From Eonycteris spelaea (lineage: Eukaryota > Chordata > Mammalia > Chiroptera > Pteropodidae), in contig PUFA01000653.1 in assembly GCA_003508835.1 (NCBI GenBank), positions 62,001 to 126,000 of the forward strand: a stretch of 64,000 bases of DNA. Reading direction: 5' to 3'. This document shows positions 10,682 through 22,771 of this stretch, one piece after another. The notes beneath the pieces were generated by a model. That model did no database searches and was not told where the DNA came from. It saw nothing but the letters and a program-made list of their open reading frames with translations. The stretch's first letter is position 1, and every line of letters begins with the position of its first letter. The position numbers and the translations under genes are program-made.

Positions 10682-11392
10682 AATTCTTGAAGAAAATGAT
10701 TGGGTGACATCCTTATGTTTTGAGTTCTACATAAGAAATTCAATAAATTAACTTGAATGTTAAAACCAAACAAATGTTGTAAATGTTGTAATTTATTCTA
10801 ATTTATTAACTGTGATGTTTATATTCGAATGTTATTGGAGAGTTCTAAAATTTATCTTTACCTCATGAAAATTATGCAATTTCATGTACTCTGTATCTTT
10901 CCTAACAAAAATATATTTAATAATAAGTGAATACCAGGTTAATTCCAAATATATGCAGCTTTTTGAAAGTATAGGAATAGACCAAAAAAAAATGATCTGT
11001 TTGTTTATAGAGCATATTCAACTATTCATAAGGTTGGAGCAGAAAGCCCCTGTGTCCAAATTTGAATATCAAGCAGATAGAACACTGTGCTAAATAGACC
11101 TCAAATTATCTAAGAGAATATCAAATAAGATAGATTGCCTTTAAAAAAAAGATTTTTAAAAAATATTAGGCCTTTTCTCCTTTGTAAGCAACCTCTATTA
11201 TGAATGGGATTAAAATCTCTTAAATTGGGATCTCTAATTGTCAATGGCTCCCCTCTGATGCAGTGTGTCAAGGAAGGAGAACGGCCTCTTCATCGGACAC
11301 TGGACCTTCCTTTCATGCCTGAGTTAGGGATGTGCAGAATGTAAACTGAGTGGGCAATATGTTTTCAGTAATAAATACATTTTCTACAATCA
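10682..11392 (+). other. VIP-like copy 1, exon 7 (3' UTR)
   Basis: Final non-coding exon of about 0.7 kb, starting AATTCTTGAAG. It matches the VIP 3' UTR for much of its length (for example ttctacataagaaattcaat, taacaaaaatatatttaata and caaatttgaatatcaagcag). The 3' end is inferred from AATAAA. Confidence 0.85.
11370..11375 (+). terminator. Polyadenylation signal AATAAA, VIP-like copy 1
   Basis: AATAAA at the end of the VIP-like 3' UTR, in the same context as in VIP (tcagtaataaatac). Cleavage is expected about 15-20 bp downstream. Confidence 0.85.
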
Positions 11393-13325
11393 TTCGAAGA
11401 ACGCTTTGGTCATACCAACTTCAGCCATTAAAATGACTATAAGAAATTACATATAGAAAACCAAGACCATTGCTTATCATTGCAAACACTTTCTACTGTT
11501 CTGACTTTTTCTGAATGATGTAGCAGAGGCTTCTTTTAGCTCAAAAGTTGCAAGTACTAGTTAGTTTTCCTGATGCATAAAGTAGACTACTATGTTTCAT
11601 TTCGTGTGAGTACTGAAAGAAATGACTTAGTAAGAAATTCCTTTCTCATACAAGGCCAGAAATAAAATTCAGGGGTTAGTATGATGGTTCTGCTCCAAGA
11701 AGCATTCGGAAATCTAAAACTATTCCAGGTCCCCCTTCATCTACTAGGGTGGGGTCCTTCTCCTCATGATCCAAATCTGTAGCTAGAGCTCCAGCCCTGT
11801 ATCTGCAATCTTGCAACAGAAAGGAAGAAGAGGCAGAAGGGAAAAAGCAAAAGACACGTTCTGCTTCTCTTTGAAGAAATAGCTTATGCTAACAGCCCCT
11901 TGACTACACCATAGTTTTTGGTCACAGTCATTTGCAAGAAAAGGCAGAGGAATGTCTGGTTTGGTTTTGATGTTATGTATTCAGCTAAAACCAGGGTTTT
12001 ATTAATATAAAACAAAGAAAGGATAGTTTATGTGAGACTATGTTTCCTTTTTAAAATCTAAGGCTATGGGTCTTCAATTCTTACCAAAAAAGTCCCAAAG
12101 CTTAAATAAACGACAGGGAAAGTGGGCAACAGAAACTCTCTAACCATTAAGGAAGAATCACCACAAAACAAAGCTTTGTTCACTTTCTTTGCTACACTTA
12201 GAACGAATGGCCATATAAGGAGAGACCAGTCTAGAAGTAGCAGTAATTACAAAGGAGTTTACAGGATTTGAAGTGAATTGGATTAATTATATTGTTCACA
12301 TCTCTATTGTTCACATCTCATTTCACAAATCATCAAATATTTCTTTAGTGACTTTTTTATGCAACGCATGGCACTGAAAACAGAAATCTTCTAGATGTTA
12401 TTTACACTAGGAAGGTCATGAAGATCCAATGGGTACAAACTTGCAGTGCAATGTAATGTGAATCTAAAGAGTTTGAATTTTATTTTCATAATGTAAGTCT
12501 TTTCAATTTAGTCCCATTCTTTTAAGAAATATTTATCGAACGAGTCTGATGTGCAATGTAGAGATGCGAGACTTGAGTGTGTGTTTGGCCAGAGGGAGCG
12601 GTCCCGGCATCTGTGGACGTCAAGGAAGCCAGTGTGGCCGGAGCAGTGTTCGCTGGATGAGGGCTGACGAGCAGAGGAGGTCAGGTAGGTTACCAAGGAC
12701 TAGACTCCGAGGGGCCTCACAGGCCACCAGAAGAAGGACTGAGGACAGCAATGTAAAAAAAAAAAAAACAACAACCACATAAATTTATTACTCTGTTTTT
12801 GGAATAAAAACATCTGATACTTTTAGTGTGATGCTGTCATTGAAAAATCCTTTCTGTTTTTTTTTTTATGATGTGATTTATTTTAGAAAGAAAGTATTAT
12901 ACAAATACAAAACAGTTACATATTTAGAACTCCTAAGAATTCTTTCCATATCTTACTGATATTTCACAAATACTAAGATTAACATTTGTCAGGAATTTGG
13001 AAACACTACATTGGAGGGCAAGGTCGTGCAAGGGTCTGAATCCGGGGCATAAATAGAAGCTTTATATACAGGACTGTTAACCTCTGATGCTTGCTAGAGA
13101 ATGCTAAACCCCCGAGGATTCAAAAAGTAGGGGGTTATTGTCTTGAACAATGGGAAGAGCTAGGGAGGCTACCATGGGAGTGATGTCCCAGAGGTAAGCC
13201 CTCTTCCATTTAGGGCCGCCTAAGTGAAATCCAACTCCTCCTCCTACAGTCTAAAAAGAAACCTGCCTTCAAATAACTTAATCTCACAGTCACCACCGTC
13301 AGACTTTTTAACTTCTTTCTTTAAT
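11393..13325. other. Intergenic spacer, first part (unit 1)
   Basis: No gene is recognised. The stretch is AT-rich except for a GC-richer block at about 12545-12750 that looks like an old interspersed repeat; its family is not identified. Equivalent blocks lie at about 31598-31804 and 50678-50883. A poly(A) run follows each block. Confidence 0.6.
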
Positions 13326-13488
13326 TTCTTTCCTTCCTCCCTTCCTTCGCTCCTTTTTCCTTCCTTCTTGTCTCTCCTACCTTCCTTCTTTCCTTCCTTC
13401 CTCTCCTCCTTTTCCTTTTTTCCTCCTTTTCCTTCCTTCCTTCCTTCCTTCCTTCCTTCCTTCCTTCCTTCCTTTTTCCTTCTTTCCT
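13326..13488 (+). repeat. CCTT/TTCC polypyrimidine microsatellite (unit 1)
   Basis: Imperfect then perfect TTCC repeats. The length and internal arrangement differ in every unit, as expected for slippage. The spurious long reading frames here are low-complexity. Confidence 0.95.
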
Positions 13489-16185
13489 ATCTTCATTCCC
13501 TACTTTTCTTCCCTTTTTCTGTTCTCTCACTCTTTTCTTTTTTTCATTAATAACTCATCCAAATAAACCTCGGTTAATGGTGGCAGGTACTATCATTAAT
13601 GTTGAGTGTGAGTGAACAACCAAGGATCCCCAGACATTTGAGAAAAACTTGAAGAAAAGGATCAAGTTTTAAGACATGAGTATGGATGAAAAAAAAAGTC
13701 AGAAAAGAAAAGATAAAGCCTAGGAGATACTCTAAAAATATTGCATAAATAAAACGAGAACCGAATACAGAAACCGAAAGATGAAAAATCACTTGGGCTT
13801 TAAAACTGCCTAAATTTAAATAAAATTGAACCGAAGAGTTGTATTTCAAATCAAGTAAATTGCGTACAATATTACAGATAAATTAAAAAGAATTAAAGTC
13901 ATCGATAATCAAAATGGGCGGGGTGGGGGGTCCTTCCCCTGGTAAGCAGAAGTTTTAGAATAAGAGAAAGGAGTACAGAAATGGAGGAAAGAATCAGACA
14001 AATAACAGAAAAGTCATTTTTACTTTCCCTAGATTGTATTTCACATGTCATCAGAGAATTAATAGTCTCTACCTTTGAGATATGCTGTAGATTTAGTTTC
14101 TGTGTCTGAGCTCCAGAAACAGTATGGTATGTGTTAGTTTGCTTGTTTTTCTCCTCAATACATGCATATCGTATAATGTGTGAACTGATGCAGAATATCT
14201 AATGAGTTGTTCAACTTGTCAGTTTGAGACTTACATTCATTTGTGAAGGGCACAAAATTTTTCACAATAATCAGTTATTAGCATAGCAAATTAAAACGGA
14301 GAAAGTTTCTAGACATCTTAACCATGTTCATATTATAGTTTCTGGGGGTGATAAATTCAAAAAACTCAGTTTTCCACCGTCTCTGTAAGAATTAAGTTGA
14401 GTCTATCCAGAGTTATAGCTTTTCTTCAGTGTTAAAGTAAAACAAAATAACTATATAGCACCATATACTATCTTAATATTAAACTAATAGACACCACATT
14501 GTGTCTGGGCCTAAGAATTCTATGATAATATCTACAAATCCACGAGACCCTGGGAGCTGTACATTTTTGTAGATCTAGATTTTAGCAAAATACACTCCAA
14601 TTCTTTATTTGCCTACTCTTGTTTGCGCTTCCAAACTCAAAGGGTTCCCTCTCCGGTTAACTCTTAGCAGCTGCAATTGTCTGAAAGGAGAGAGAGGGGA
14701 GAAGACTCATGAAAAGCACCTGCCTTTTCACAACCTTCTGCCAACAGCTTTCCCTCCCCGACTATGAGAGAGAAAACATTTCCTTGGCCTTTCTTTTTGC
14801 CTCACATAATTGCAAGCCACCTGCAAGATGCATCTCCTTTCATACTTCACTTTTTCTCATTTTTTTCCCCACACAATTGTGCTCTTTCTTTTTTCTCTTC
14901 CTGGGAAAACTGCCCTGGTTTCACAATTTTGCTTCTTTCCCTTTGGCTCTTCTGTTCTGTGTGGCATTGTGGCTTCGTGCACTGGGGCCTCTTGCTCAGC
15001 TTCTTGCTTGAGCCACATGTTACCCTTATCTGTTCCGGTGACAGAAAATTTATGCATCCCCCGAGATTTCTTCTTGTCTCTTAAATGTCCTTTCTCATGG
15101 ACATATAGGCAATGCTCGTTATAGTTCTCAATTTACATTTTATTTTTCTTTCTGCTTAAAAAAACCTAGAATCTTTGAACTAGAAGTGGCCATTGCATGT
15201 TAAAGTTCTAGCTTACAGGTGGGCAAGTGACTTTGCCTTTAGTCTTAGTTTTTACTCCAAACACATGTTCTCTTCACCTTGATAAGAATGCAGATAAAGA
15301 GACTTCAGCCACTGTCTTGTACACTTGAGTAGAAATTGAGATAGAACTTTGGAGCACCATGCGCATGTCACAGAAGAGACTTTATCTAAGAAGCATAAGT
15401 CTGCAATTGTGTGCAGGTAGAGAAAATAAGACTAATGGAATAGAACTGAGCACTAAAATACTTATATTAAGGATAAGTCATTCAGTAGCGAGATGTTACC
15501 CTGAAAATATACTTGCCAAGTAAGAGCAAAATGACAAATAAAATGTGGTAGGGGCCATTATGGTAGCGTTATTTTAAAATACTATGATGAAATGATAAAA
15601 TGATACTAAAAAATAAAATAAGTATATTTTATCTCCCAAATTGAATGTCATTTACCAAATGGTGGAACATAACTGCCAAGTTGTTTGTAAGTGGGAAATG
15701 TTTGAAAATTAAATGACAATATGTCTAATCTGCATTGATATGGTCTTATATGGATTATTTTAATTCAGCAAATTGCAGGTGAAAAGGTAAATCAGAGTTT
15801 GTGCCAAGCATCAGACTTTCTTCTGCGGAGTAACACGTAAGGAGTAACATGACAGAAGCCGTATTGGAACAAATAATAAAATAATAAAGCAAAGCTAGCA
15901 CACTTTTCTGTGCCCTTTCGCTCTCAGGAGGGCACTCATAGTGGGGGCTAAATAGGAGGGAATGTCACTCATGGATAATGTTCAGGTGACCAAATCCTTC
16001 CGCACCATAGCTGAATAAACTAGAAAGTCAGCGTCATTGTGTTTGTGACCAGCGAAATCGTTCGTTGCTGATTTCCTTGCAGTCCCTACTGTGGGGAATA
16101 AACAGGACACTAACACAACCACGTGTTCTTGTTTTAAATTTGTTAAAAGTTTGTTTTTTGTTTTTTATGGTGACATTGGTGTTCT
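13489..16185. other. Intergenic spacer, middle part (unit 1)
   Basis: AT-rich with no recognised gene. A G-rich run (gggcggggtggggggtcc) lies near 13917-13933. Overlapping short open frames at about 14709-15124 are frameshifted between units and are not supported as genes. Confidence 0.55.
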
Positions 16186-16960
16186 TTGGCTCTCTCAGTG
16201 CTGGGACAGTGCGAGCCCACGTGGCGGAACGGCTTTGAGTGTCAAGGCGAATGCTGCGGGGCCTGTTTCCTGTCACTTCTGACGTCACTATGTATCCTCA
16301 CCGGGACCCAGGAACTCATCTCGGCTTTGACAATGAAGCATGGGTCGATACCTATGAAAATGAAGTAGGAGAAGAGAACCGAGAACAGAACCACAGCGAA
16401 CTCATTCCACGCCAGAGCATCCCAAGTGCCCGCACGGCGTTTGCACAGGTGAGCCCTGTGCTGACACTTGTGCCTGCTTAAGGTTTGGAGTTTCTCCAAG
16501 GAAGAGCCGAGGCGAGTTTTCCCCGCCAAATCAAGGATGCATGAGGACATCAGTCTCGCTGCCATGAACGCGCAGAACTTTAGCTTCAGGACGTTGACAT
16601 GATGCTTTGAAATTGTACTGCACGTCTCGGGCCATGGGCAGGCCGAGACGCAGACTGGGCCTTTCCATGAATCCAACAGCGAGGGACAAGAGTGGGAGCC
16701 TGTCTGCATCGTGGCTCCGTCCCCAGGGCTGTTCTGCAGACCAGGAGCCCTCTGAGCCAGGACTTGCGTGTGATCTCTCTCGGCACAGTGTCCTTTCTCG
16801 GGGCCAGGCGCCAGCAGTGGGCCAGCACCTCTGCCCAGCAGGCAGGGAAGCAGGGGTTCAGGTGACCTCAAGAGCCTGGCTCATCCTTGGTCAACAAGTA
16901 CTTCTGCTCCCTGGCCAAACTGGAAAGATCAGTTGCTTGTTCTTCCCACCCGTAGATCAA
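16186..16960 (+). other. GC-rich exon-like block with palindromic CRE (unit 1)
   Basis: A GC-rich block in an AT-rich spacer. It opens after a pyrimidine tract and acceptor-like ctctcag, holds a plus-strand open frame and a donor-like cacag|gtgagc at 16449/16450. TGACGTCA lies at 16280-16287. The open frame is kept in units 1 and 2 but broken in unit 3 (near 54497). I do not recognise the encoded residues. It could be a decayed exon or processed gene piece, or a regulatory element. Confidence 0.45.
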
Positions 16961-17100
16961 CTCAGAGACAGAAATAGCTCTTTCTGGCTGAAATTTAAGT
17001 AAAACACAGTGAATATAGACTCTTGGCTTTATTTTGTTTGTTTTCAAACAAAGCTGCAAACATTCACAAATATAGATCTCTATTCCATGCTTAAATTTTC

Positions 17101-17361
17101 CATATATATATATATGAAGTACATGTTTCCATATATAAATTATGCATTATATAATATATATACAGTGACCAAATCCTTCCTTATACATATTATATGTCAT
17201 ATATAATATATATTATATATATATAAATATATATATATATATTATATAATATATATTATATATATATAATATATATAAAGATTTATATATATTATATATA
17301 AGGATTTATATATTATACATTATATATATTATATATAAATATCTATATTATATATATATGT
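17101..17361. repeat. AT-rich (TA)n palindromic tract (unit 1)
   Basis: About 260 bp of tatata/atatta repeats rich in self-complementary stretches. The length and arrangement vary among units. Confidence 0.95.
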
Positions 17362-17871
17362 ATTAGCCATTCCTACTCATTATGACAGAAATGCTAGCAA
17401 AGAAATCGCAAAATAGAATTTCAGACGAGAAATTATCAGTAAAATAAATTATTTGTGAAATGCATAATTCATCTCAGATAAAATGAAATCCAATCTCAAA
17501 TTCTAACCATAATTCGGAGCACAAGTAATTGTGAATTTGGAATTATTCAACATGTGTTTATCCTGCTCTAACTCATTATAATGAACTTATTTTAATTTGT
17601 AAATTAGTACTAGAGCTAAAATAAAATGAAGAAATTGTATAAGAAATATATGGTAAATAGCACAGTGAAACTATTTTAAACACTTGCTTTACTATATGGT
17701 AAAAGTCCACTGTTCTCACCAGTAGCATGATGTGCCGAAGCCCTTTCAAATTCTAAATTCCTTATTCCAATATAATAAAATAGGAATTAGTTAACTTTTG
17801 ATCCCATGATTGTAGAATGGCACTTCTATTAACATTGCTACTAGAATAACTTTGTTGCTGCTGTTGTTGTT

Positions 17872-19865
17872 GATCTGCTACCTTGTCTTAAATCACTTAT
17901 TTCGTCTTCTGCTTTATCTAATATGTGGTTGACTCCTTCTAGTGTATTCTTCATTTCAGGGATTGTATTCGTCTTTTCTGACTGGTTCTTCTTTTATGGT
18001 TCCTTATCCTTTTTTATGTTGACTATTTCTTTGTTGAAGTTCTCACTGAGCTCAGCTGTCCTCCCCCTAAGTTCATTCAGCATCCTTATCAGCAATGTTC
18101 TGGACTCTGTGTCTGGTAGATTGCTTGCCTCCATTTCACTTAGTTCTTTTTCTGGAGTTTTCTCCTTTTTTCTGTTTGTTTGTTTGTTTTTTTGTTTGTT
18201 TGTTTAGGACATGTTTCTTTGTTTTCTGATTTTGGCTACTTCTCCATGTTCATTTTTATGTAGTCGGTAGATCTGCTATATCTCCCAGACTTATCCTGGT
18301 GACCTTATGTAGTAGGTGTCTTCTGTGACCCAGCGGTGCAGTTTCTTTGATCATTTGTACCCTGTGTTCCAGAATTGACCTTTGTGTGGTTGCGTATGCC
18401 CTCCTGTTGTAGTTGAGCCTTCATCGTTGTGGGCATGGCAGTGAGTGGGACTGATTCTCAGGCTAACAGGCTCTGAGGATTAGTCATACTCACAACACAT
18501 GAGCTGCTGTGTGGGACCTGACTCTACGAAGTGGGATTCGCCAAAGAGCTCGTGTGCCTATTGAGACCACTCTTCGGTGGTGCCACTTATGGGTTAACCA
18601 GGTGGTGCTCTGCTGAGGTCTAAGAACAGCCTCAGGGAGTGTTGGTTCTGGAGCCACTTGGGAGGGGCTCCCATGCTGGCCAAGGTCATCCACTGCCTGT
18701 GAGTGGCCCAGGAGACCTGGCAGGAGCTAAAAGCGATCTGCGTCTGGTTGTTGCCTGAGCTGGGCCTGGAGGCACATGGGAAAGGCCATGTCGTGAACCA
18801 AGGCTGACTGCCACCAGCACTGTACTGGGAGCAGCTCAGCAAAATGCTTGGGGCACTCGCAGGCCTGAGGCTGCTTGCCAGCTGCCCATAACGTTCGGCG
18901 GCTAAATAAGCCTTGGGAATACCAGGGTTAGATGCGGTGGGGGTCTCAGAAAGTCACCAGGGTGGAGCAAGTGGTATTCTCTAGGTTCGGCAGATTCAGT
19001 GTGTTACCAGTGCTGAGCCTGTCGCCATTCGTAAAATTCTTAATTCACACTGAGGCCATCACTGTCTACTTTAGGCCCATGGAGCCAAGAGATTTGTTAA
19101 AAAAAAAATACCGCAGCTCAGACCAGGGCTGGTTACCAGTCACCAAAAGTGTCCCAAGCTGTGCGAACCGTGGCTTGTTGACTGATGCTGAAGTAAACTC
19201 CTGCTGAGAGGGTGGGCTGGGCCTGGTAGCCCAGCAATGAGATCACCACGGGAAAGTTGTGAGTTGTGCGAGGCAAGGTCTCAAGGAGTGAGCTGTGTGG
19301 AGCCAGTGGAACTCACCATACCCATGCAGATTCAGAATTAGCTGTGTTGGTAGAGGGCTCAGCACAGACAAGATGGCACCCACCTGCAGGAGGAGGGTTC
19401 AACAGAGGGACAGTGGTGGCTGTCTCTCCAGCCCTCACCTTGAAGCCACACAACTTAGTCTCTCCCTGTAGGTCTCTGTCACGTCCTGAGCTGTTGACCC
19501 TCTGCTTGAGTCCAGGCTGAGTGCCTGTTAGTGAGTGTGTCTGTATGCAGGCCTTTCAGGGGGACTTCTGGATTTCCAGCAGCCTCTGTCTCACCCGGAC
19601 AGTCAGAATCACCACTGATTTTCACAGCTAGGTTTTATGGGGACTCCTCTTCTCAGCACTGGAACCTTGGGCTGGGGAGCCCCAGTGTGGGGCTGGCGCC
19701 CTTCACTCCACAGCTGAGATATTCCTCCTGATGTTCAACCACCACTAGTAGGTGTGGGACCAGCCTGTTTCGCATCTCCGCCCCTCCTACCAGTTTCCAC
19801 GTGGCCTCCTCTTTATGACCCCGGGTAAAGGAGTTCTCTTCAGCTAGACTTCAGATCATTCTCCA
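17872..19865 (-). mobile_element. L1 LINE, 5' UTR plus ORF1 start, antisense, 3' part missing
   Basis: Reading the minus strand, GAAATGAAGAATACACTAGA and neighbours are the coiled-coil part of L1 ORF1. Upstream of it on the same strand is a GC-richer 5' UTR of roughly 1.5 kb. The fragment keeps the 5' end and lacks ORF2 and the 3' end, the reverse of usual 5' truncation, so it was cut after insertion. No long ORF1 frame survives. It lies about 2.1 kb upstream of the copy 2 promoter. The boundaries are approximate. Confidence 0.8.
18171..18206 (+). repeat. (GTTT)n simple repeat inside the L1 fragment
   Basis: A run of tttgtttgtttg with slightly different lengths at the equivalent places near 37226-37260 and 56356-56382. 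Confidence 0.85.
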
Positions 19866-21986
19866 GCTTCACTGTTTCCTAATTTTGTTTGACCTGCAAT
19901 TTTAATGCAGTCATGGGAGGAGGCATGCACAGAATTCACCCACCCCTCCATCTTGACCTGAGCTTTCCGGGATGCTATTCTTAAACAAAATTGCTTCACT
20001 GAGAATGGGGTGACAAAGAACTGCGGATGAAAAAAATTCCATATGAGCGCTGTCTCGATCGCTAATTTATAATGTTCGGGTAAAAAGGATTTCCTGGAAT
20101 TAAGCCACAGCAACTCTGGCTTAAGTCAGAGCAGTCAACTGGGAAACGCCATTCCAGATAGTTTAAATTTTCATTCATTTGATTTTTCTTACAACAAGAT
20201 TAGAAAATATGATTAAGCTGAGCAGGATATTTTTTATTACAGAAGTCTGACTTTAAATGAAGCAAATAGCTATTAAAATGTTAAAGGAAAAGAAAGAAAG
20301 AGGCTTTAGGGATGTTTCCCTCATGGAACTTATGAACAAAAATGTAAGAAAAACATGCACTAGAGATTTTTTAAAAATAAAAGGAAAGATGGCATTTTAC
20401 ATTGTTGTCCATAAACTTGTTCATGTGGCTGCATTTTTACCTTAAAAACTCTACTTTGAGTAAAAACCTGTGTATAGAAATTAAGTGAAAGAAAGAAAGA
20501 AAAAAATTTTAAAAATGAACACTAGGGATGACTACGAAATAATATTGGTAATTTACATGGATTTTTTGTTCACTAGGAAAGCCTGTGTGTGCACAGAGAT
20601 ATACGAGATCCAGACACTAATGTAGGGATTTCTTTTACAGCTATTGAGTATGAAATTATTTTTAGATAATAAGAAATAATACACAGCACCAACTTCAAAT
20701 GCTCTATAGCATTCCTAATTATGAAACAGTAAGAAGCACTTTTTATATAATGATTGTTTTTAGTAGAGAAAAAACTAAACAAATTTTGCAAAACTCCTCC
20801 TTTTATTTCATTAATTGCAGGGAACACAATTAACAAAATCACCATGTAATTCACTTGAGATTGTAAAAGAAAATTATTTTATTAAATTAAATGTAAGTAT
20901 TCTGTTAATATTAATGGAATATTTAGTTAATATCATGATTAAATAAAGTTCTCGGCGGCAGATTGCCTTTCTAACTCCACAAAGTCTTTTTGAATACTTG
21001 TATTTAACTATATATTTTGAAAATTATTTTGTAAATTATAAAATCTAATCGAATTCAATTATATTCCATGCCTTCTTATTTGATACTTTTGGGGGTTTAA
21101 CATCTTTTGAGTAAAAAAATACATTTGAAAATCTAAAAATTTAGTAGTCATCAAAGCACAGTACTCTATAAATGCTTTCCAACTGGTTCTTTGCAACGAC
21201 TGGTCAAGGGATTGAGTTGGAAATGTTCAAAGCTGGTGTGGGTGGCACCGTGTTTCGGAATGGGGAAAAATAATTCTGCATAGGACAAGGACTTATAAAA
21301 GTGATGAGCATAACTTTTTAAAGGAAGAAAAATGGAATCCCCAGTGGTGGACAGTCTGATCATTTAGTTTTTGAATCATGTGAGATTATGTATGTTACAG
21401 TGCATTGGAAATGATCATATTCTATAGCAGAACTATGACCACTTTCTACATGAGTGTGCATATTGTTATTCTAGCTTCAATCCCTTTTGGAACGTTTATA
21501 TTGAGATTAGTTTCAACACAAGGGAAATGTAGTAATAGAAAGATGGTAAATTTCTTCTAAATGCTTTCAAGTTACAATGATTCTCAGGAAAAATTATATG
21601 AATCAAGATCTCCATGACCAGTATAACATTTTCTTTAAAAAGCATTGGGAGAATTGATGCTTTGCAATAAAGGAGAATTACATATTTGTAAGTGTCATGG
21701 ACCTAAGTCTTGTTGTTTTCTCAATCTAATCCTGAATGTAAAATTATTATTTTTGAATGGACTCAAGTGGCCCCAGCAACAACAGTAATCAATCTCTTAT
21801 ATCATTATTACTAATTAAAAATGAAAACATTTCACATTAAACTTGGTACCTTCTCATTTTATTAAAAAGAGGACGTTTCTCCTTATCTTTTCTATGTTGA
21901 AATCACTCACTGCAATCTTATAGAAATCAGTATGATGGCAATTAAGTAAAAACTTCTAGTCCTACTCAACCTGTGGAAGTTCTGCA
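19866..21986. other. AT-rich upstream flank of VIP-like copy 2
   Basis: Counterpart of 797-2916. No gene is recognised. Confidence 0.6.
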
Positions 21987-21994
21987 TGACGTCA
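21987..21994 (+). promoter_or_regulatory. cAMP response element, VIP-like copy 2
   Basis: TGACGTCA is retained unchanged although this gene copy is frameshifted. Confidence 0.9.
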
Positions 21995-22035
21995 ATCAAA
22001 GACCTTTGTGATTGCTCAACCCTAAGTACAAGCCC

Positions 22036-22042
22036 TATAAAA
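22036..22042 (+). promoter_or_regulatory. TATA box, VIP-like copy 2
   Basis: TATAAAA at the same spacing from the CRE as in copy 1. Confidence 0.9.
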
Positions 22043-22065
22043 TGATGGGCTTCGAAATGCTGGTC

Positions 22066-22185
22066 AGAGTAGACTGCAAAGCAGCTGCTGGAAATAATAG
22101 CCAACCCTTAGCCAGGACCAAGCTCTGGTTCAGCTCTGCGGGCAGAGAACTGGTGGAGCCAAAGACAAGTTTCTCAAGTCTCCTG
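22066..22185 (+). other. VIP-like copy 2, exon 1 (5' UTR)
   Basis: Sequence and donor (tcctg|gtaagt) are as in copy 1. The start is estimated from the TATA box. Confidence 0.85.
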
Positions 22186-22561
22186 GTAAGTATAGGGACG
22201 CCTGACACCTCACAGCTCAGTGGTTTTTCTAAATTATTTTTCTCGAAAGATGCTTTTCCTGTTTGCTATTTTACTCAATTCTCTTGGTTTTTTTTTTTAA
22301 ATATGTATTCAAGTAAGGTTTTGTTTTGTTTTGCTTTGCTTTTATATAAAATTCTGACTGAAGGGCTCAGTTAGGTACTGTGATTTTGAGGTTTTCAACT
22401 AATTTTGTAAGTGCTTTTCTTTCTATATCATTTGTTGGTTATGTGAATCTAAGAAGCACTTATTTTCCTTTTTTTAACTTTAAATGCCATAATTTTTATA
22501 TGCAACTTCTAAGTTTCTATATAGAAACTTTTTAGAACTATAATGTGTCTGTGGATTAGAT

Positions 22562-22771
22562 CAGAGATCCCAAACATTTTGGCACCAGTGACGGGTCCTT
22601 CTATGACAATCTAATGACCAATGATTTGAGGTGGAGCTGAGGTGGTGATGCTAGCTCTGAGGAGTGGCTGCAAATATGGATGAAGCTTCACTCATCTTCT
22701 GCTGTGCAGCCTCGTTCCTAACAGACCACTGACTGGTACTGGTCCATGGACCTGGAGTTGGGGACTCCTGG
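22562..22771. mobile_element. hAT-Charlie (MER1-like) remnant, unit 2
   Basis: Counterpart of 3496-3707, but of the B sequence type: gagctgaggtggtg, and a 4-base deletion giving cttctgctgtg. Confidence 0.65.

Larger units (their letters stand above)
1..19070 (+). repeat. Tandem repeat unit 1 (about 19.07 kb)
   Basis: Position 1 of the window recurs at 19071, 38125 and 57247, and every landmark between recurs in the same order and orientation. The unit starts arbitrarily inside an antisense L1 fragment because the window does. It holds one intact VIP-like gene (about 2996-11390) and a repeat-rich spacer. Identity with unit 2 looks near 99% by eye, with differences mostly single-base indels and a few substitutions. 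The true duplication breakpoints cannot be fixed from inside the array. Confidence 0.97.

Noticed and set aside
13224..13550. Ser/Phe/Pro-rich and Lys/Glu/Arg-rich open frames over the TTCC tract
   Set aside because: They are translations of a microsatellite whose length changes in every unit.
14709..15124. Overlapping plus-strand frames of about 100 residues in the spacer
   Set aside because: Three overlapping frames without homology are shifted between units (for example 157 residues in unit 2). This is typical of non-coding pyrimidine-rich DNA.
16242..16871. 209-residue minus-strand open frame across the GC-rich block
   Set aside because: Its frame differs in unit 2 (195 residues, partly another frame) and is broken in unit 3. 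It has no recognised domain and sits antisense in a GC-rich stretch where stops are rare.
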